In this document: one piece after another, positions 1 to 10,162 of the stretch
Layout: each line of letters starts with the position of its first letter
Numbering within the stretch: position 1 is the stretch's first letter
DNA from: Eutreptiella sp. 'Long Island Sound 2002'
Lineage: Eukaryota; Euglenozoa; Euglenophyceae; Eutreptiales; Eutreptiaceae
NCBI GenBank assembly: GCA_964036045.1
Contig: OZ038384.1
Span: 41,892,704 to 41,956,703, forward strand
Direction: 5' to 3'
Length of the DNA stretch: 64,000 bases
The notes under the pieces: model-generated
What the model was told of the DNA's origin: nothing
Database searches by the model: none
What the model saw: the letters and a program-made list of their open reading frames with translations, nothing else
Position numbers and translations under genes: made by a program

Positions 1-179
1 ACTGAGAGGGCCCTGAAGGCCGACTGGAGTCCATCCAACGAGTCCTCAGCCACGTCCACTGGCCCATGTAAGGGCTCCGAAGGTACAGCGCTAGGTCCAG
101 GTCCAGGGTCACCAGGTGCTGGCCTTGCTGGTGCCTCAGGCGCCGGCTTCACGTCGGTGTCCTCCTTCTTTGTGTCCAT
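1..179 (-). CDS. gag: Gag N-terminus of a family A Ty3/gypsy element, cut by the window edge
   Basis: This minus-strand frame starts at an ATG at 177-179 and runs off the left edge after about 59 codons. The protein is Ala/Pro/Glu-rich and matches, with substitutions and small indels, the first residues of the full-length Gag at 59268-61766, sharing motifs such as EAPARPAP, EPLHGPV and AEDSLDGLQ. The leader and LTR lie directly upstream on the same strand, as in the complete copy. Gag is the structural polyprotein that packages the element RNA. What lies beyond residue 59 is outside the window, so it cannot be said whether this copy is intact. It is more diverged from the complete copy than that copy's two LTRs are from each other, so it is a separate insertion. 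Confidence 0.75.
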   Translation of the reverse strand, partial: MDTKKEDTDVKPAPEAPARPAPGDPGPGPSAVPSEPLHGPVDVAEDSLDGLQSAFRALS

Positions 180-266
180 CTTCGTTCGCCCTTCTGCTTA
201 TATGTGACTGTTCTCGGCGCAATGGTTGTACGGCACGGGGTTGCTGCCGGTACGCAGAGACAGTCT

Positions 267-279
267 GCCTCTTGCTACC
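267..279 (-). promoter_or_regulatory. Primer-binding site of the left-edge family A element
   Basis: Read on the minus strand, the bases just inside the LTR are GGTAGCAAGAGGC, preceded by a T that ends the LTR. This resembles the complement of an initiator-Met tRNA 3' end (TGGTAGCAGAGG in many animals) with one extra A. The same sequence is in the same place at 61852-61864. Confidence 0.6.
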
Positions 280-538
280 AGAAAAGGTTATAGTGATTTC
301 AACACTGTGTTTGTGCCTCTCCTGCTGCTTGCTGCTCGTGTAGGGTTTCCTGCTGCTTGTTTTTGAAGATGAAAAGCTTTTGTTTGCTGAAATAGAATCA
401 ATCCAGGATAGCCCAAGCAAGAGATATGCAAGTAGAGGAGAATCAGGATCAAAGCAAGAAGGGCTGCAGTGTAAACAGTGAAAGATCAAAGGATATTCAC
501 AGAAACTGCAACTCAGGTCAAATCGGATTGCATATTCA

Positions 539-753
539 CAAAGATAGCTGAAATGTTTTGGAAAAGAGTTGGAAAACTGCCCCATGGTCACTCTATCTCT
601 ATAGTGCCATCTCAGGAGATGTGCACCCTTTGTCTTGGGTCCCATATGTGCTGAGGTGGCAGGGCATGTGGCGATGAGGTCACTGCCATGTCACATGGGA
701 TCTTCCTACTTAGCTAGGCTGACCGGGAATTGAACCCAGGACCTCTCAAAAAT
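539..753. repeat. 215-bp direct duplication, copy 1 (copy 2 at 1298-1512)
   Basis: The segment starts at ACAAAGATAGCTGAAATG and ends at GACCTCTCAAAAA. It recurs nearly unchanged at 1298-1512, with only a few differences. The copies flank the 754-1297 insert. In the intact LTR this segment occurs once. Confidence 0.85.
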
Positions 754-1297
754 ACCCATGGGTCGGACGCACTGGGGCGACCCAGCCGACCCACCGGGCC
801 AGTGGCAGGAGCGGTACTCCAAGGCCACTGGTCCGAGCCCGGCCAGGCTGCATCGGGGACCATGGCAAACATCACCCTCAGCCATGGAAGCAACCGGTGA
901 CAGGCGAGCCGGTACACAGTCCAGGAGGGGGTCACCTGCCAAGCAGAGTGGCCCCGCAACTCAAGCCACAAGGGTGAGGCGGTCGTACCGTAGACAAGCG
1001 GGAGCAATACCCCTTGTGGTGAGAGATACTCCACACGGCTGGGCAGCCCCCCAGAGCTGCCGCCCAAAGGAGGGGGCATGTGGCCCTACCCATGGACACA
1101 TGTGGGGACACCCTCCCACCTGGGACACATGGACCGGGTGGCCGCGACAATGCCTTCCCAAGCACATGCGGGAGCGGCTCAAGAGGCACCTGACATAGGG
1201 CAGTGGGAGGGACAGGACGTCCCCTTGGTAAGGCCTTCTTCCTGCAATGTCAAAGGAGGCATCCCGAGCTCCCGAAGATACCTACCTACCTACCTCA
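754..1297. other. Unidentified GC-rich 544-bp insert in the LTR
   Basis: This segment is absent from the two intact LTRs. It is GC-rich, unlike the surrounding AT-richer LTR, and ends in an ACCT/CTAC short tandem run (about 1279-1296). Open frames exist on both strands but none resembles a known protein. No terminal inverted repeats were seen. Confidence 0.6.
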
Positions 1298-1467
1298 CAA
1301 AGATAGCTGAAATGTTTTGGAAAAGAGTTGGAAAACTGCCCCATGGTCACTCTATCTCTATGGTGCCATCTCAGGAGATGTGCACTCTTTGTCTTGGGTC
1401 CCATATGTGCTGAGGTGGCAGGGCATGTGGCGATGAGGTCACTGCCATGTCACATGGGATCTTCCTA

Positions 1468-1555
1468 CTTAGCTAGGCAGACCGGGAATTGAACCCAGGA
1501 CCTCTCAAAAAGAGGTGCCCAGCCCCCTAGGGTGCATACCACTAGGACAGCTAAG
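1468..1555 (-). ncRNA. tRNA-like cloverleaf in the LTR (left-edge copy)
   Basis: On the minus strand the 88-bp stretch is closed by a perfect 7-bp stem (CTTAGCT/AGCTAAG). Inside are a D-arm-like CTAG/CTAG stem around TGGTATGCACC, an anticodon-like hairpin with 5-bp stem ACCTC/GAGGT and 7-nt loop TTTTTGA, and a T arm CTGGG/CCCGG around TTCAATT. The loop would give anticodon TTT (Lys). The B-box-like GGTTCAATTCC is close to consensus. About ten extra bases between the D and anticodon arms make it non-canonical, so it is tRNA-like rather than a proven tRNA gene. Confidence 0.5.
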
Positions 1556-1824
1556 AATTCATGAAAAAACATAGATAAATTCATAGGCTCTGCCCTGGAT
1601 ATGTCAGTTCTCAGTCAACTCAGGAAAAGATGATTTGCCTCACATTGATAGGGGATTAAGGGGTCCACTCCATATCCTGATTGGGTGTTTGGTTCCATAG
1701 GTCAAAATGTGTTATCACCACTTTTGGTGGCGCCAATACTAAGATAGAAATGCCTGGATGCTCAGTGCATCTCTAATACAACTAGAGTATGCCTCAAAGC
1801 ATTGGAAAAGCACTTTTTCTCACT

Positions 1825-3589
1825 CCTCTCCCTCTACCGAAGCCCAAGCAACAGTCAGGGCGCAGAACGCAACGGTACGTCAACACCGCTGTCATGACGG
1901 GACTACGGAAAGCAACCACTGCCTTCCTGGCCATGGTCCATCCAAAAAACCACAAACCAAACATTCATTAAGAAATTGAGATTAAATGACATTGAGATAA
2001 GGTAGGGGGGTGGGGTTGAGAACCCGAAGAAAATAATTTGGGGGCAGGGGGTGGAAGGGTACAAAGGCAGCAGCGTCCCGACCAGGTACCCACTGCCACA
2101 AGGGCAATACTGACTCTCCCCTCACACGCAGATTGTTCCACTCCCACTTTTTTGATTCGAACTGATTATATAGGGGAAAGGGAAATGGGAAGCTAAAATG
2201 CGCCCTGCACCTCGCTACTCACCCTGCTTGGTCGTCAGAAGCAAATGCGCGTTGGGGCACCTTGGGTGGTATTTTCTGATGGGGCAATCGGCCCTGCGTA
2301 GTGAACGCAAGGCTCTGACGGGACTGGCTACGCATCCTGGGCTTTCTCGGCAATTTTTTCCAACCCATCCCCACTCTGCCAACATAGGCAGCAAAGCAAT
2401 CAGGGTGGCAAGTTCCGGGCTGTGGTTACCTGTGTTGGGCAGGGGTGACCATGCCTTCAGCCCTTGCCAGAAGCTGCCATACCCCAGGCAGGGGGGGCAG
2501 AGGGGGGGGGGGAGACCAGAGCCAGGGCTAACTTGCCAATCAACCAGCGGCTGATCGCTGACGAACATGCCCTTCTTTGCCGCTCGTTGGATCCCCCAGA
2601 GGTTGTGGGCGGTGGACCCTCAGGGCTGACTTCCCTTCCGAGGGCCGCTCGTTCCTCATGATGTTCTCCTAAGCCGCTCATGGTCACCGGGCATCTGCCA
2701 GGTCCGTCCACGGCTTTCCTGGCCGCCCAGCCTGGCTGTGGCGGGCCGACATCCCGTCGTTGACCTCCGAGGCAGGGCAGCATGGCCGCAGCGCACAGTG
2801 GATGGGGCATAGGCTTCCACATGAGGGTGATTGGGGTTGGATGCCCCATGATGAGGGGCTTCTTATTGGTGGTGGCGGGGGCAGCGTGCTGGAATGCCCG
2901 GCTCTTCTTCTCGTCAGCCTGGGCAGAAGGGCATGAGGGCCCTGTGAACCTTGGGTGCCTTGAGAGGGCCTGCATGGCTTGTCCTCGTCAACCATCTCCT
3001 CCAAGTACCCTGCTCTGGTGCCATGTAGTGCCACGGGGTCGGGGCTGCGCATGTACCCAGATGTGCGCACGCTCGCCAACCCCCAACACACACTCAGATT
3101 CGAGGGGGGAGAGGGGGAGAGTGAAATCAGTCTACCCCATATAGCGGGGGTGTCGCCCGAAGTTTTCCAGTCCCGAAGTAGGGCCAACGCGCCCATGGTT
3201 GGAAACAAAATAGGAAAAATGAAGATCTTAGAAAGAGAAGAGATGGAGAAACTAAAATTCCTAACGTCTAAGAGTTAAAAATGGGAGGAACACCGTCGGC
3301 TCAAAGTGGGGTTAGATGAGCGGAGCTGCATGGGAATTTTCGGGGTATTGGGGCTGACCGCCTACCACTGGTTTCCTCCGCTAGATCCTTTGACCCACGG
3401 GTTGTGAGTCAGGCATATGCGCTCGGCTCCCGCTCTTAAGCCCATGTCAGGAGTGGGGCGAACTACAAAGGAAAATAAAAAACCTACAATGGGAGGGAGG
3501 AAGAGAAACCTATGATTTTAGCAGCCGTTTTTAGCCGAAATTCAAAGAGTCAGCAAAAGGAGGTTTGTCGCGGGGAATGACCTTTTTAT
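1825..3589. other. No recognisable gene
   Basis: Moderately GC-rich sequence follows the LTR. Short frames occur on both strands (for example 2198-2554 plus and 2684-3208 minus) but overlap each other and show no recognisable domain. I see nothing here beyond short G runs near 2500-2512 and an AT-richer tail after 3200. Confidence 0.5.
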
Positions 3590-4135
3590 TGGGTTTGTAC
3601 GGCCCCAAAATAGGGGGGGGGGGGTTCCTCCTATCCAGGTTTTGTCCAAAAATATCGAGAACCGTGATATTTGGCCTATTTTCGGGTATTTTTGCCTGCT
3701 CTGGGCTGGTCCTGCAGAACAGTGCTGCACACCCGTGTACCTGCCTATAGAGGATTTTCGCCAGAAATTGCCCCTTTTCTTTGGATTGTCTGGCCCCAAA
3801 ATAGGGATGGGGGGGTTCCTCCCACCAAAGTTTTCTCCCCAACCGTCAAGAACCCTGGAATTCGGCCTAATTTGGGGTATTTTTGTCTGCTCTTGGCTGG
3901 TACTGCAGAACAGTGCTGCACACCAGTGTACCTGCGTATAGGCACAAAAAAACCATGAAACTAGGTTTTGTACCACAAAAGACCGAAAGAAACCTTGTTT
4001 TTGAATTATACACCCCCAAAATGGGAGAGGGGGGTTTCTTCTACCTGATTGTTCTCCAAAAACATCAAAAACCCTCAAATCTGGCATATTTTGGCGTATT
4101 TTTCTTGCTCCAGGCTGGTACTGCAGATTTTAATT
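3590..4135. repeat. ~190-bp tandem array, three degenerate copies
   Basis: Units begin with GGCCCCAAAATAGGG-type sequence near 3602, 3792 and 4012. Each continues with a G run, TTCCTCC, a phrase like AAAAATATCGAGAACC, GGCCTATTTTCGGGTATTTTTG, then CTGCAGAACAGTGCTGCACACC in the first two. Spacing is about 190 and 220 bp. Frames on both strands are by-products of the repeat. Confidence 0.75.
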
Positions 4136-4675
4136 TTGCTTTTAATGACGGGGGTGCATGGCCTTCCCTCATGGCTTGTGGCCACCCATGTCACGTCAAC
4201 AGGTTGGGGCAATGGGCCGGGTACCTTACTCATGAAAGAGTAAAGTCAGGTGTCTTTCCCTCCTTTGGCTGCAAAACCTTGAATGACCTTCCATGGGCGG
4301 TGGTTTTCTCTCCAAAGGGCGAAGGTGAGTGGGTGTCCATACACTCGGAATCCTTTGAGTAGGGGGGCGGCAGGGTTGGGAAGGGTTTGGGTGGATATAG
4401 GGGAAATGAGAGGGGATGTCTCTGATGGAGAAAAGAGAAACTTCTCTGGGTGTTCATTGACGGTGGGAAGTATCCACTCACCCACACTAGGTATTCACCC
4501 CCTTCCCATACCCGTGGTCCTTGACCAGGAGCAAATGCTCTGGGCAGGTGGAGCCCAGAGAGGGGGGGTATGCTCTTGAATTGGAGAGGATGGTAACAAG
4601 AGGGAAAGATTGCAGGAAAGCATTTCGAACTGCACAACGCTCCTTGAAAATTTAGGTAAAAGCGCCCTTAACTTA

Positions 4676-4747
4676 TTGGCACTCTGGGAACTGAACCCAG
4701 GTTTCTAGCGCCGCAGCCCAATGACATGGCCACTGGGGTAGTCTCTC
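4676..4747 (-). ncRNA. tRNA-like sequence with A- and B-box motifs
   Basis: On the minus strand CCCCAGTGGCC resembles a pol III A box and GGTTCAGTTCC a B box (10 of 11 bases). The latter lies in a perfect T arm: CTGGG, loop TTCAGTT, CCCAG. No convincing acceptor or anticodon stem forms, so it is probably a tRNA-derived repeat or tRNA pseudogene. Confidence 0.4.
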
Positions 4748-4883
4748 TCTCCCATATCCGTCCAAAAACCCTTTTATGGAGGAGTGACACTTTCAAAAAC
4801 CTGATTAGGTGGTCTATGCACACACACCTCTTGAAAGCGTTTTCTCGGCACCCCCTGCCCAGAAGCCTGTCTGGAACCTAATC

Positions 4884-5257
4884 TGAGGTTGGAGGTTTGA
4901 GGTTTGACGTTTGAGGGCCCGGGTACTAGACGCTTTTCGGCCCCGGGGGGCCACCTGGTTTGGCCAGGTGATATCCTCCCCACCGGGACCTAGTGGGGCG
5001 CCCTTCATGACACACCTCCTGCCTGGTGACAGAGTCCCCCGGGTTCGTGGGGCTCAAAACCCAGTCCCTCGCTGGCTTCCCCATTTCGCCACTCCCCAGT
5101 CAGTGTGTTACTTAGCAACTAGGTTGCAGGCGCTTACCCACTACGTCGCCCCCCTAATGCTTGGTCGCCCGGGTCGCCGGCGCTGCCAGGCCCGTGCTAC
5201 TGGCTTGTCGCCAGTGGGACCCCCATGAGGCTGCCTAGCTGCGGGGCTGGTGCGTAG
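4884..5257 (-). repeat. 3' end of a LINE-type element, inverted copy of 37975-38345
   Basis: About 370 bp match the reverse complement of 37975-38345, including a terminal (GGTTTGA)n-like tail at 4884-4912. The tail is a short tandem repeat, as at the 3' end of many LINEs. On the minus strand the unit carries GTAGTGGGTAAGCGCCTGCA, close to a tRNA A-box region. The GC-rich body 5258-9212 lies upstream on the same strand. Confidence 0.7.
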
Positions 5258-7209
5258 CGCTTCGCGCCACTACTGCCTTGGCGGGTGAAGTACCCTGTTC
5301 GTGTGAGCACGGCGCTCGCGGCAGGTCTCGGGGGGGAGGGCTGCCGCCAGTTCTCCTTCCCACCCCCTGTTGTTACCCAGTTCCCTTGCGCTCCCCGCAG
5401 TGCGTGTTGCGGGTTGTCCCATCCGGGTGCCCCTTTTCCTCGCCTGCCGGTACGCCATTCCATGCAATCTGTGCGTTCCGCGGGCTCAGTCCGGTTGCCC
5501 CTTAGGTACGCGCCGCATGCCGTTTGCGTGTGTATGCGCTCGTGCTCCCTCGGTGTACGCGGCCCCCCTCCCCGTGTCGGTGTGGCGCGCGCACCGCGTG
5601 CCGTACCTGTGGAGGGCGCCGGTAGGGCCGTTCCATGCCGTTTGTGCCCCTCCGCGTTTCCTGCCCTGGGCCCGTGGTCCATCCATTTAGTGTGGCGGGG
5701 GGGGAGGCCCGGCCCCTGCGTCCCCCTGCCTGGCTCTTGGTCGCTTGACCCCTCAGGGGTGGGCCCCCGTGCCTGGGGCGGTCTGGCGCCCGGGAGGGCG
5801 GTGGGGGGGGGGAGGAATGCTGGGGCGGGGGGGTTGGCCAGCCCCCTGTGCGTCGGCCCTGGGGGTGTGACAGTGCCCGGCTTGGTCGGGGGGCATCGGG
5901 GGTGGGGGGTGGGGAGCTGCGGCGCACGCGGGGAGGTCGCTGGTCCGTCCCTCGGCCTCCCCTGCATGGGCACCGAGGTTGGCTTCCTCTGCGTTGCATA
6001 GGCCATGGAGAGTGCGGCCTCCGAAACTGCTCCGGTTGGGGTCCCTGTGCTTCCATCCGGGCGCCACCCGAGGGGCGTGCCGCCAGGCAGCCTGGTGCCC
6101 TGGCGGGCGATTGGTGGGCCAAACGGGCACGCCTGGGGCGCCGTTACCCCTTCGGCGGGGCCCGTCATGGGCCCGCAGGGGTGCATGTTGCGGCGCCCGA
6201 GGTTATGGGAAAACCCGGGGGCTAACAGTCAGGGGGCGTGTGGCGCGCGGACTCGGCCGTGTGCCTGGCGTGGTTCTTTGCCCCGGGTGTCACGGCGCCG
6301 TGGTGTACACTGCCGGCGGCCCCTCTGGGGGAAGGGGGGAGGGTCTTACCTCCCGGCCTTGCGGAGGGGGTCCAGGGCCGGCGTGGCGCGGCGGCGCTTG
6401 GCTCCGTGGTCCATGCTGCAAGGTGCGATCCTCGCTGGGTCGCCGGCTTCCGCTGGTGTGCCGCGTGTTTGGGGGGAGGGAGTGGGCCGTGCCAGGGAAT
6501 TGCGGTTGCCCCGCCCCCCATCGGTCCTCGGCGGTGCCGCTTGTCTGGAGGCTACGGCTGCGGGGGGGTGGCGTCCCGGGCGCTGTGCCCGAGGGTCAGG
6601 GCCCGGGAGTTCTGGGAGGTTAGCGACTTGCAGGTTAGACCGGGCCCCCACCATGGTTCGGTTCCCCTGTGTGTCCAGGGGCCGGAAATGTCGCGGTCCA
6701 CCATCGTCCGGGCCGCGCGTCACCGGTGCGCCGGCCTGGGCAGTCCTCTCCCATGCCCCTTAGCGTGCGAGCGGCAGGGGGGGGGGTGCCCGGGCTCGGA
6801 GGGACATGGCTCGCTAGGGGGGGAGGAGCCCCGTCTGCTGCTCTGGTCGCTCATGTCGCGCGGGGTGGTGCGCGACAGGGCGGCCTCGCGTGCCCTACGC
6901 CGCGACTTTCTCGGCTGCCAGCTGCCGGGGGGGGGGGCTCAGGCTCTTAGGCTCGGGGCGGCCCAGTGTTCTTGGACGCCAGCGGCTGTTCGAGTAGTCA
7001 GCGGTGTTAGTTGTCAGTCGGTCAGTCTCCGTTGCCTTGCAAGCCAGTGTGCTGCGCGCCGCCAGCGCGCGCCACGCCCACCTGGCGGTACCCCCTCCCG
7101 CGTCTTGGTGGCCCACCGTGGTCAGGACCGGGGGTTATGGTCCTGCCGGGGCGCCTCTCCCCCGCATGTCCCGGCGAGCGGGCGCCAGGGAAGGCGGGTG
7201 TGCTCAGGT
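5258..7209 (-). pseudogene. Decayed GC-rich LINE body
   Basis: Pro/Arg/Ala-rich frames overlap on both strands, a consequence of extreme GC content, and no single frame is convincing. 5520-5720 resembles 10785-10990 (same strand), so this is a repeated family. By position between the ORF1-like frames (7210-9207) and the 3' tail (4884-5257) it should hold the ORF2 of the element, but I could not recognise RT motifs in it. Confidence 0.35.
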
Positions 7210-8328
7210 TCAGGGGGTCATTGCCCGCTGGGGGGGGCGGCCCGGGTTGCTGGCCGGCGTGCCCCCCCCCTTCTGCGTTCGCCATGCAGCGTTCGGTTCA
7301 CCGGGCGCCGAGCGATCGCTGTAGCTGTCGCCCGTGGGTCCCGCTGTCACCTGCGCCTCCACTTTTGCGGCGGCTGGGGTTGCGGCGGTGGCGGGTTCCT
7401 CGGGTGGTAGCGCCAGTGGATGAGGGCGGCGCGCAGGGCCCGGGGCAGCCAGACATTGGCCTACGCGACCGTGACGCAGAGTACCCTGCCCACCTCCCGG
7501 AAAGCCGGCAGCCCCAGCTCCCGTTCGGGACATCCCACGCAAATCACATCCCGGAGGACCCTTTTGGTGGTTCTCCCGGGCCATCCGGGCCCCTGGGGGT
7601 ACCTCGCGGTTCCCCCCGTCCCGCCGGAGGAGCACGGCGTCGAACGGCCGGTACCCCTGGTACCCCGAGGTGGCCCAGTTCAGCCACCCATACATCTCCA
7701 GTACCACGAGGAGGGTCTCGCCCCCCAGGGGATCGGGGACCGCGTCCCGCTCCCGGACCGTGTAGCTCCGGGCCTGAAAGGGGCGTGGGGCCCCCACTGC
7801 TCCCCGCGCCGGTTCTGGCCGCGGCTCCTGCGCCACCGGGGCGGCGGCCATCCGCGCAGGCTCCGCGCTCGGGTTCCGTGCTGCTGGGGCGGCGGCAATC
7901 CGTGCCGGCTCCGCCTGCGGCTCCCGCGCCGCGGGGGCGCGGTCGTGAGGGGCGTCATCGTGTGGAGGGGCCTGGCGGCGGGAGAGCTGGGGAGGCTGGG
8001 GGGGGACCAGGTCCCCCAAAGCGGGGTCGATGTTGTAGATGGGCGGGAAGTGGTTGTGACGCATGTGGTGCGCCGGCATCTGCTGGATGTCGTGGGGGAT
8101 GCACCGCACCGCCTGGACCTCCCGCCGCAGGGCCTCCCTTCCCTTGTGGCTGGTGCCCTTTGCCCTTCCAAGCCACCCCCGCCCCTGGGCCCCGCCCTCC
8201 CTGGCCGTGGTGGCCCGTGTCGCCGCCTCCCTCCTGGTCCCTGGGCCCCCTCTGTGTCTCCCTGGTCCCTGGCTCCTCTGCGCCCCCTCCGGCCTGCCGC
8301 CTTCCCCGGGTCCCTTACCGTGCCCCAT
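7210..8328 (-). CDS. Hypothetical Ala/Pro-rich protein of the GC-rich element
   Basis: A 372-residue minus-strand frame. The N-terminal third is Gly/Arg-rich. The middle reads like real protein (IPHDIQQMPAHHMRHN, then FPPIYNIDPALGDLVPPQPP) and is followed by about four degenerate 16-18-residue repeats of the type AAAPVAQEPRPEPAR. A more hydrophobic stretch with LLVVLEMYGWLNWATSGYQG follows. No domain was recognised. It sits just downstream, on the same strand, of the zinc-motif frame at 8315-9207, so it may be part of a LINE ORF1 or the start of its ORF2. It could also be a compositional accident, although the middle segment argues against that. Confidence 0.35.
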   Translation of the reverse strand: MGHGKGPGEGGRPEGAQRSQGPGRHRGGPGTRREAATRATTAREGGAQGRGWLGRAKGTSHKGREALRREVQAVRCIPHDIQQMPAHHMRHNHFPPIYNIDPALGDLVPPQPPQLSRRQAPPHDDAPHDRAPAAREPQAEPARIAAAPAARNPSAEPARMAAAPVAQEPRPEPARGAVGAPRPFQARSYTVRERDAVPDPLGGETLLVVLEMYGWLNWATSGYQGYRPFDAVLLRRDGGNREVPPGARMARENHQKGPPGCDLRGMSRTGAGAAGFPGGGQGTLRHGRVGQCLAAPGPARRPHPLALPPEEPATAATPAAAKVEAQVTAGPTGDSYSDRSAPGEPNAAWRTQKGGGTPASNPGRPPQRAMTP

Positions 8329-9207
8329 ACCCCCCCGGCCACCGCCCGTGCCTTTGCCTTTCCCGTCCGCCTGCCCCCCTCCGCTGCCGCCTGCCCCTTT
8401 GCCCTTCCCGTGCGTCTGTTCCCATCCGCTGCTGCTTGCGCCCTGGCCCTTCTCTTGTGCCTGCCTCCCCCCCCACTACTGCTCGTGCCTTTGCCCGTCC
8501 CTGGTACCTGCCCCCCTCCTCTGCCGCCTGCCACCCTTCCCTCCCGCTTGCCACGTTTGCCTTCCATCCCCTGCCCTGTGCCTCCACGATTTGCAGCTTG
8601 CCCCGCACGATCATCCTCTCCTCGGCGGCCCCCTTCGCGATCTCCGGGCCACGCAGTCCCCTAGTGTCCCGCTTGGACCACGCGACGTTGCAGCTGCGGC
8701 AGCGTGATGTCCATCGGCGTGCGTTTGGGCGCCCGGGCGCGAACGACCCGTGGCCTCTCTTCGGGGAAGGCGGCCTCGGGCGGGTACAGCTTTGGAGGGG
8801 CTCACGTGGGTGTGGCTGGGTCGGGTGTGGGCGCGGTACAGGACGCCCTCCCCGCTCTCTGTTGCGGCCGCGGGGGCCCCTGGCGGCTGGCCCGGCGAGG
8901 CGCTCTGGGCCCGCGTAGGGCCGGTCCCCCGCGCCGGCGGCGTACCAGGGGCCGCGGCGTGATCGGCTTGAGCGGCGGTGGCAGCCCCATGCGGCCCATC
9001 CGGCGGCGCGTCCGGGTCCCGACCTGCGGGCAGAGCAGGCAGGGGCAGCCGCCTGGGCGGGGGGGGCGGCCTCCCCGGCCGGCACCGGTTTGGGGGCCGG
9101 CAGTTCAGGGTCGCTGGGGGCCGCTGCAGCGCCTCCTCCTCCATGCGCCGGCGCAGGCCCGGGCCGGGGACAGCTCGGGCCAGGGGCACGCGGCCACCTG
9201 GGAGCAC
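8315..9207 (-). CDS. LINE-associated ORF with a C-terminal CxxC zinc-like motif
   Basis: The minus-strand frame at 8315-9085 contains RDRPYAGPERLAGPAARG, RPHPTQPHP and a Cys motif SRCRSCNVAWSK. The same order of motifs occurs on the plus strand at 40975-41740 (RDRPYAGPERFPGPAARG ... CHSCNVPWSK, the last in a shifted frame). This identifies a repeated protein family in two opposite-orientation copies. The two-Cys motif followed by W-S-K is probably half of a zinc-binding site. The N-terminal part (8611-9207) is Pro/Ala/Arg-rich in another frame, so this copy probably carries frameshifts. Function is unknown; nucleic-acid binding is an inference from charge and Cys content. Confidence 0.4.
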
Positions 9208-9212
9208 TGCGT

Positions 9213-10160
9213 CACTTCATGTCAAACTATCTTGATCAAAGTTGTTCTAAGACCCATAGAGAGGGATTTGAAACTTGAGATTAGGCACTTTCACGTATGG
9301 ATTTAAAGATGTTGCCGCATTTGTTGTGATTCGGAAGGTTCAAAAAATGGCCAATTTAGGGTCAGTTTGCCCCTGTTTGTGTGTGTTTTCATTTGTAGGC
9401 TCTCAATGAGTGTCATAAGGTGGTGGAAGTTTTGTGCTTAATGTCTTGGCATGGGTCTTGGTACAGCATTGATGAGAAAGCTACCGGTCCAAGGCCCATG
9501 GCCATGTGGCTCTATGGCTTTTTTGCAGAAACTTTCCCCCTTTCATCCGGAACCACTCCCGGGGGGGTTTGTACTGCGAATGCAGTACAACGCCAAAGGT
9601 TTGTCACCTCATGTCATACCATCTTCATCACAGTTGTTCTAAGACCCATACCAAGGGATTTCAAACTTAGGAATAGGCACCCTCACATATACATTTAATG
9701 ATATTGCCCCATTTGTTGTGATTCCTTCATAAAAACGCAATTTTAGGGTAATTGTGCCTCACAAGGGGTGTCAGAACGTCGTGGGTGTCTTACAATGGAA
9801 TTTCCCTGTGACGCGTATTCGATACGGCAGGATATGGCAGGATACGGCAGGATAGGGCAGGATACAGCAGGATACGGCAAGATCCGGCAGGATGCGGCAG
9901 GATACGGCAGGATAGGGCAGGATACGGCGTGTGGATTTGAAACTTAGGATTGAGCACCCTCGCATATACATTTAACGATATTGCCCCATTTGTTGTGATT
10001 CCTTCAAAAAAACGCAATACTAGGGTAGTTGTGCCTCACAAGGGGTGTCATGAAACCTTGGATGTCTTACAATGACTTGGCATGAGTCTCGGTACACCAT
10101 CAATAACAAGGCTACGGCCCCAAGGCCCGTGGTTGAGCTCTTAATGCTACGGGTTTGAAC
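9213..10160. repeat. AT-rich dispersed repeat block
   Basis: Composition drops sharply at 9212. Three degenerate units share ATTTGAAACTTAGGATTGAGCACC, ATATACATTTAACGATATTGCCCCATTTG and CCTCACAAGGGGTGTCAT-like phrases (about 9220, 9615, 9930), and a further unit starts at 13446. No open frame of note. Confidence 0.65.
9826..9931. repeat. 10-bp tandem repeat (GGATACGGCA), about 10 copies
   Basis: The unit GGATACGGCA is repeated with point variants (GGATATGGCA, GGATAGGGCA, GGATACAGCA, AGATCCGGCA). It abuts the GTGTGGATTTGAAACTTA start of the next dispersed repeat unit. Confidence 0.85.
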
Positions 10161-10162
10161 AT

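Larger units (their letters stand above)
280..1824 (-). mobile_element. 5' LTR of the left-edge family A element, split by an insert
   Basis: 280-753 and 1298-1824 together match the 798-bp LTRs at 51274-52071 and 61865-62662, with visible divergence. The outer end reads AGTGAG on the minus strand and the inner end reads TTTTCT, like the other copies. The copy is enlarged because 539-753 occurs again at 1298-1512 and the two copies bracket a non-LTR segment (754-1297). Without insert and duplication the LTR would be about 786 bp. The partner 3' LTR lies outside the window, so the target duplication cannot be tested. Confidence 0.85.

Noticed and set aside
7011-8918. 635-residue plus-strand frame through the GC-rich LINE
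   Set aside because: Antisense to the frames with recognisable shared motifs (8315-9085). Pro/Arg-rich composition is expected from GC content.
9826-9931. Short regular repeats as a CRISPR array
   Set aside because: The 10-bp unit is directly tandem without spacers, and the context is eukaryotic.
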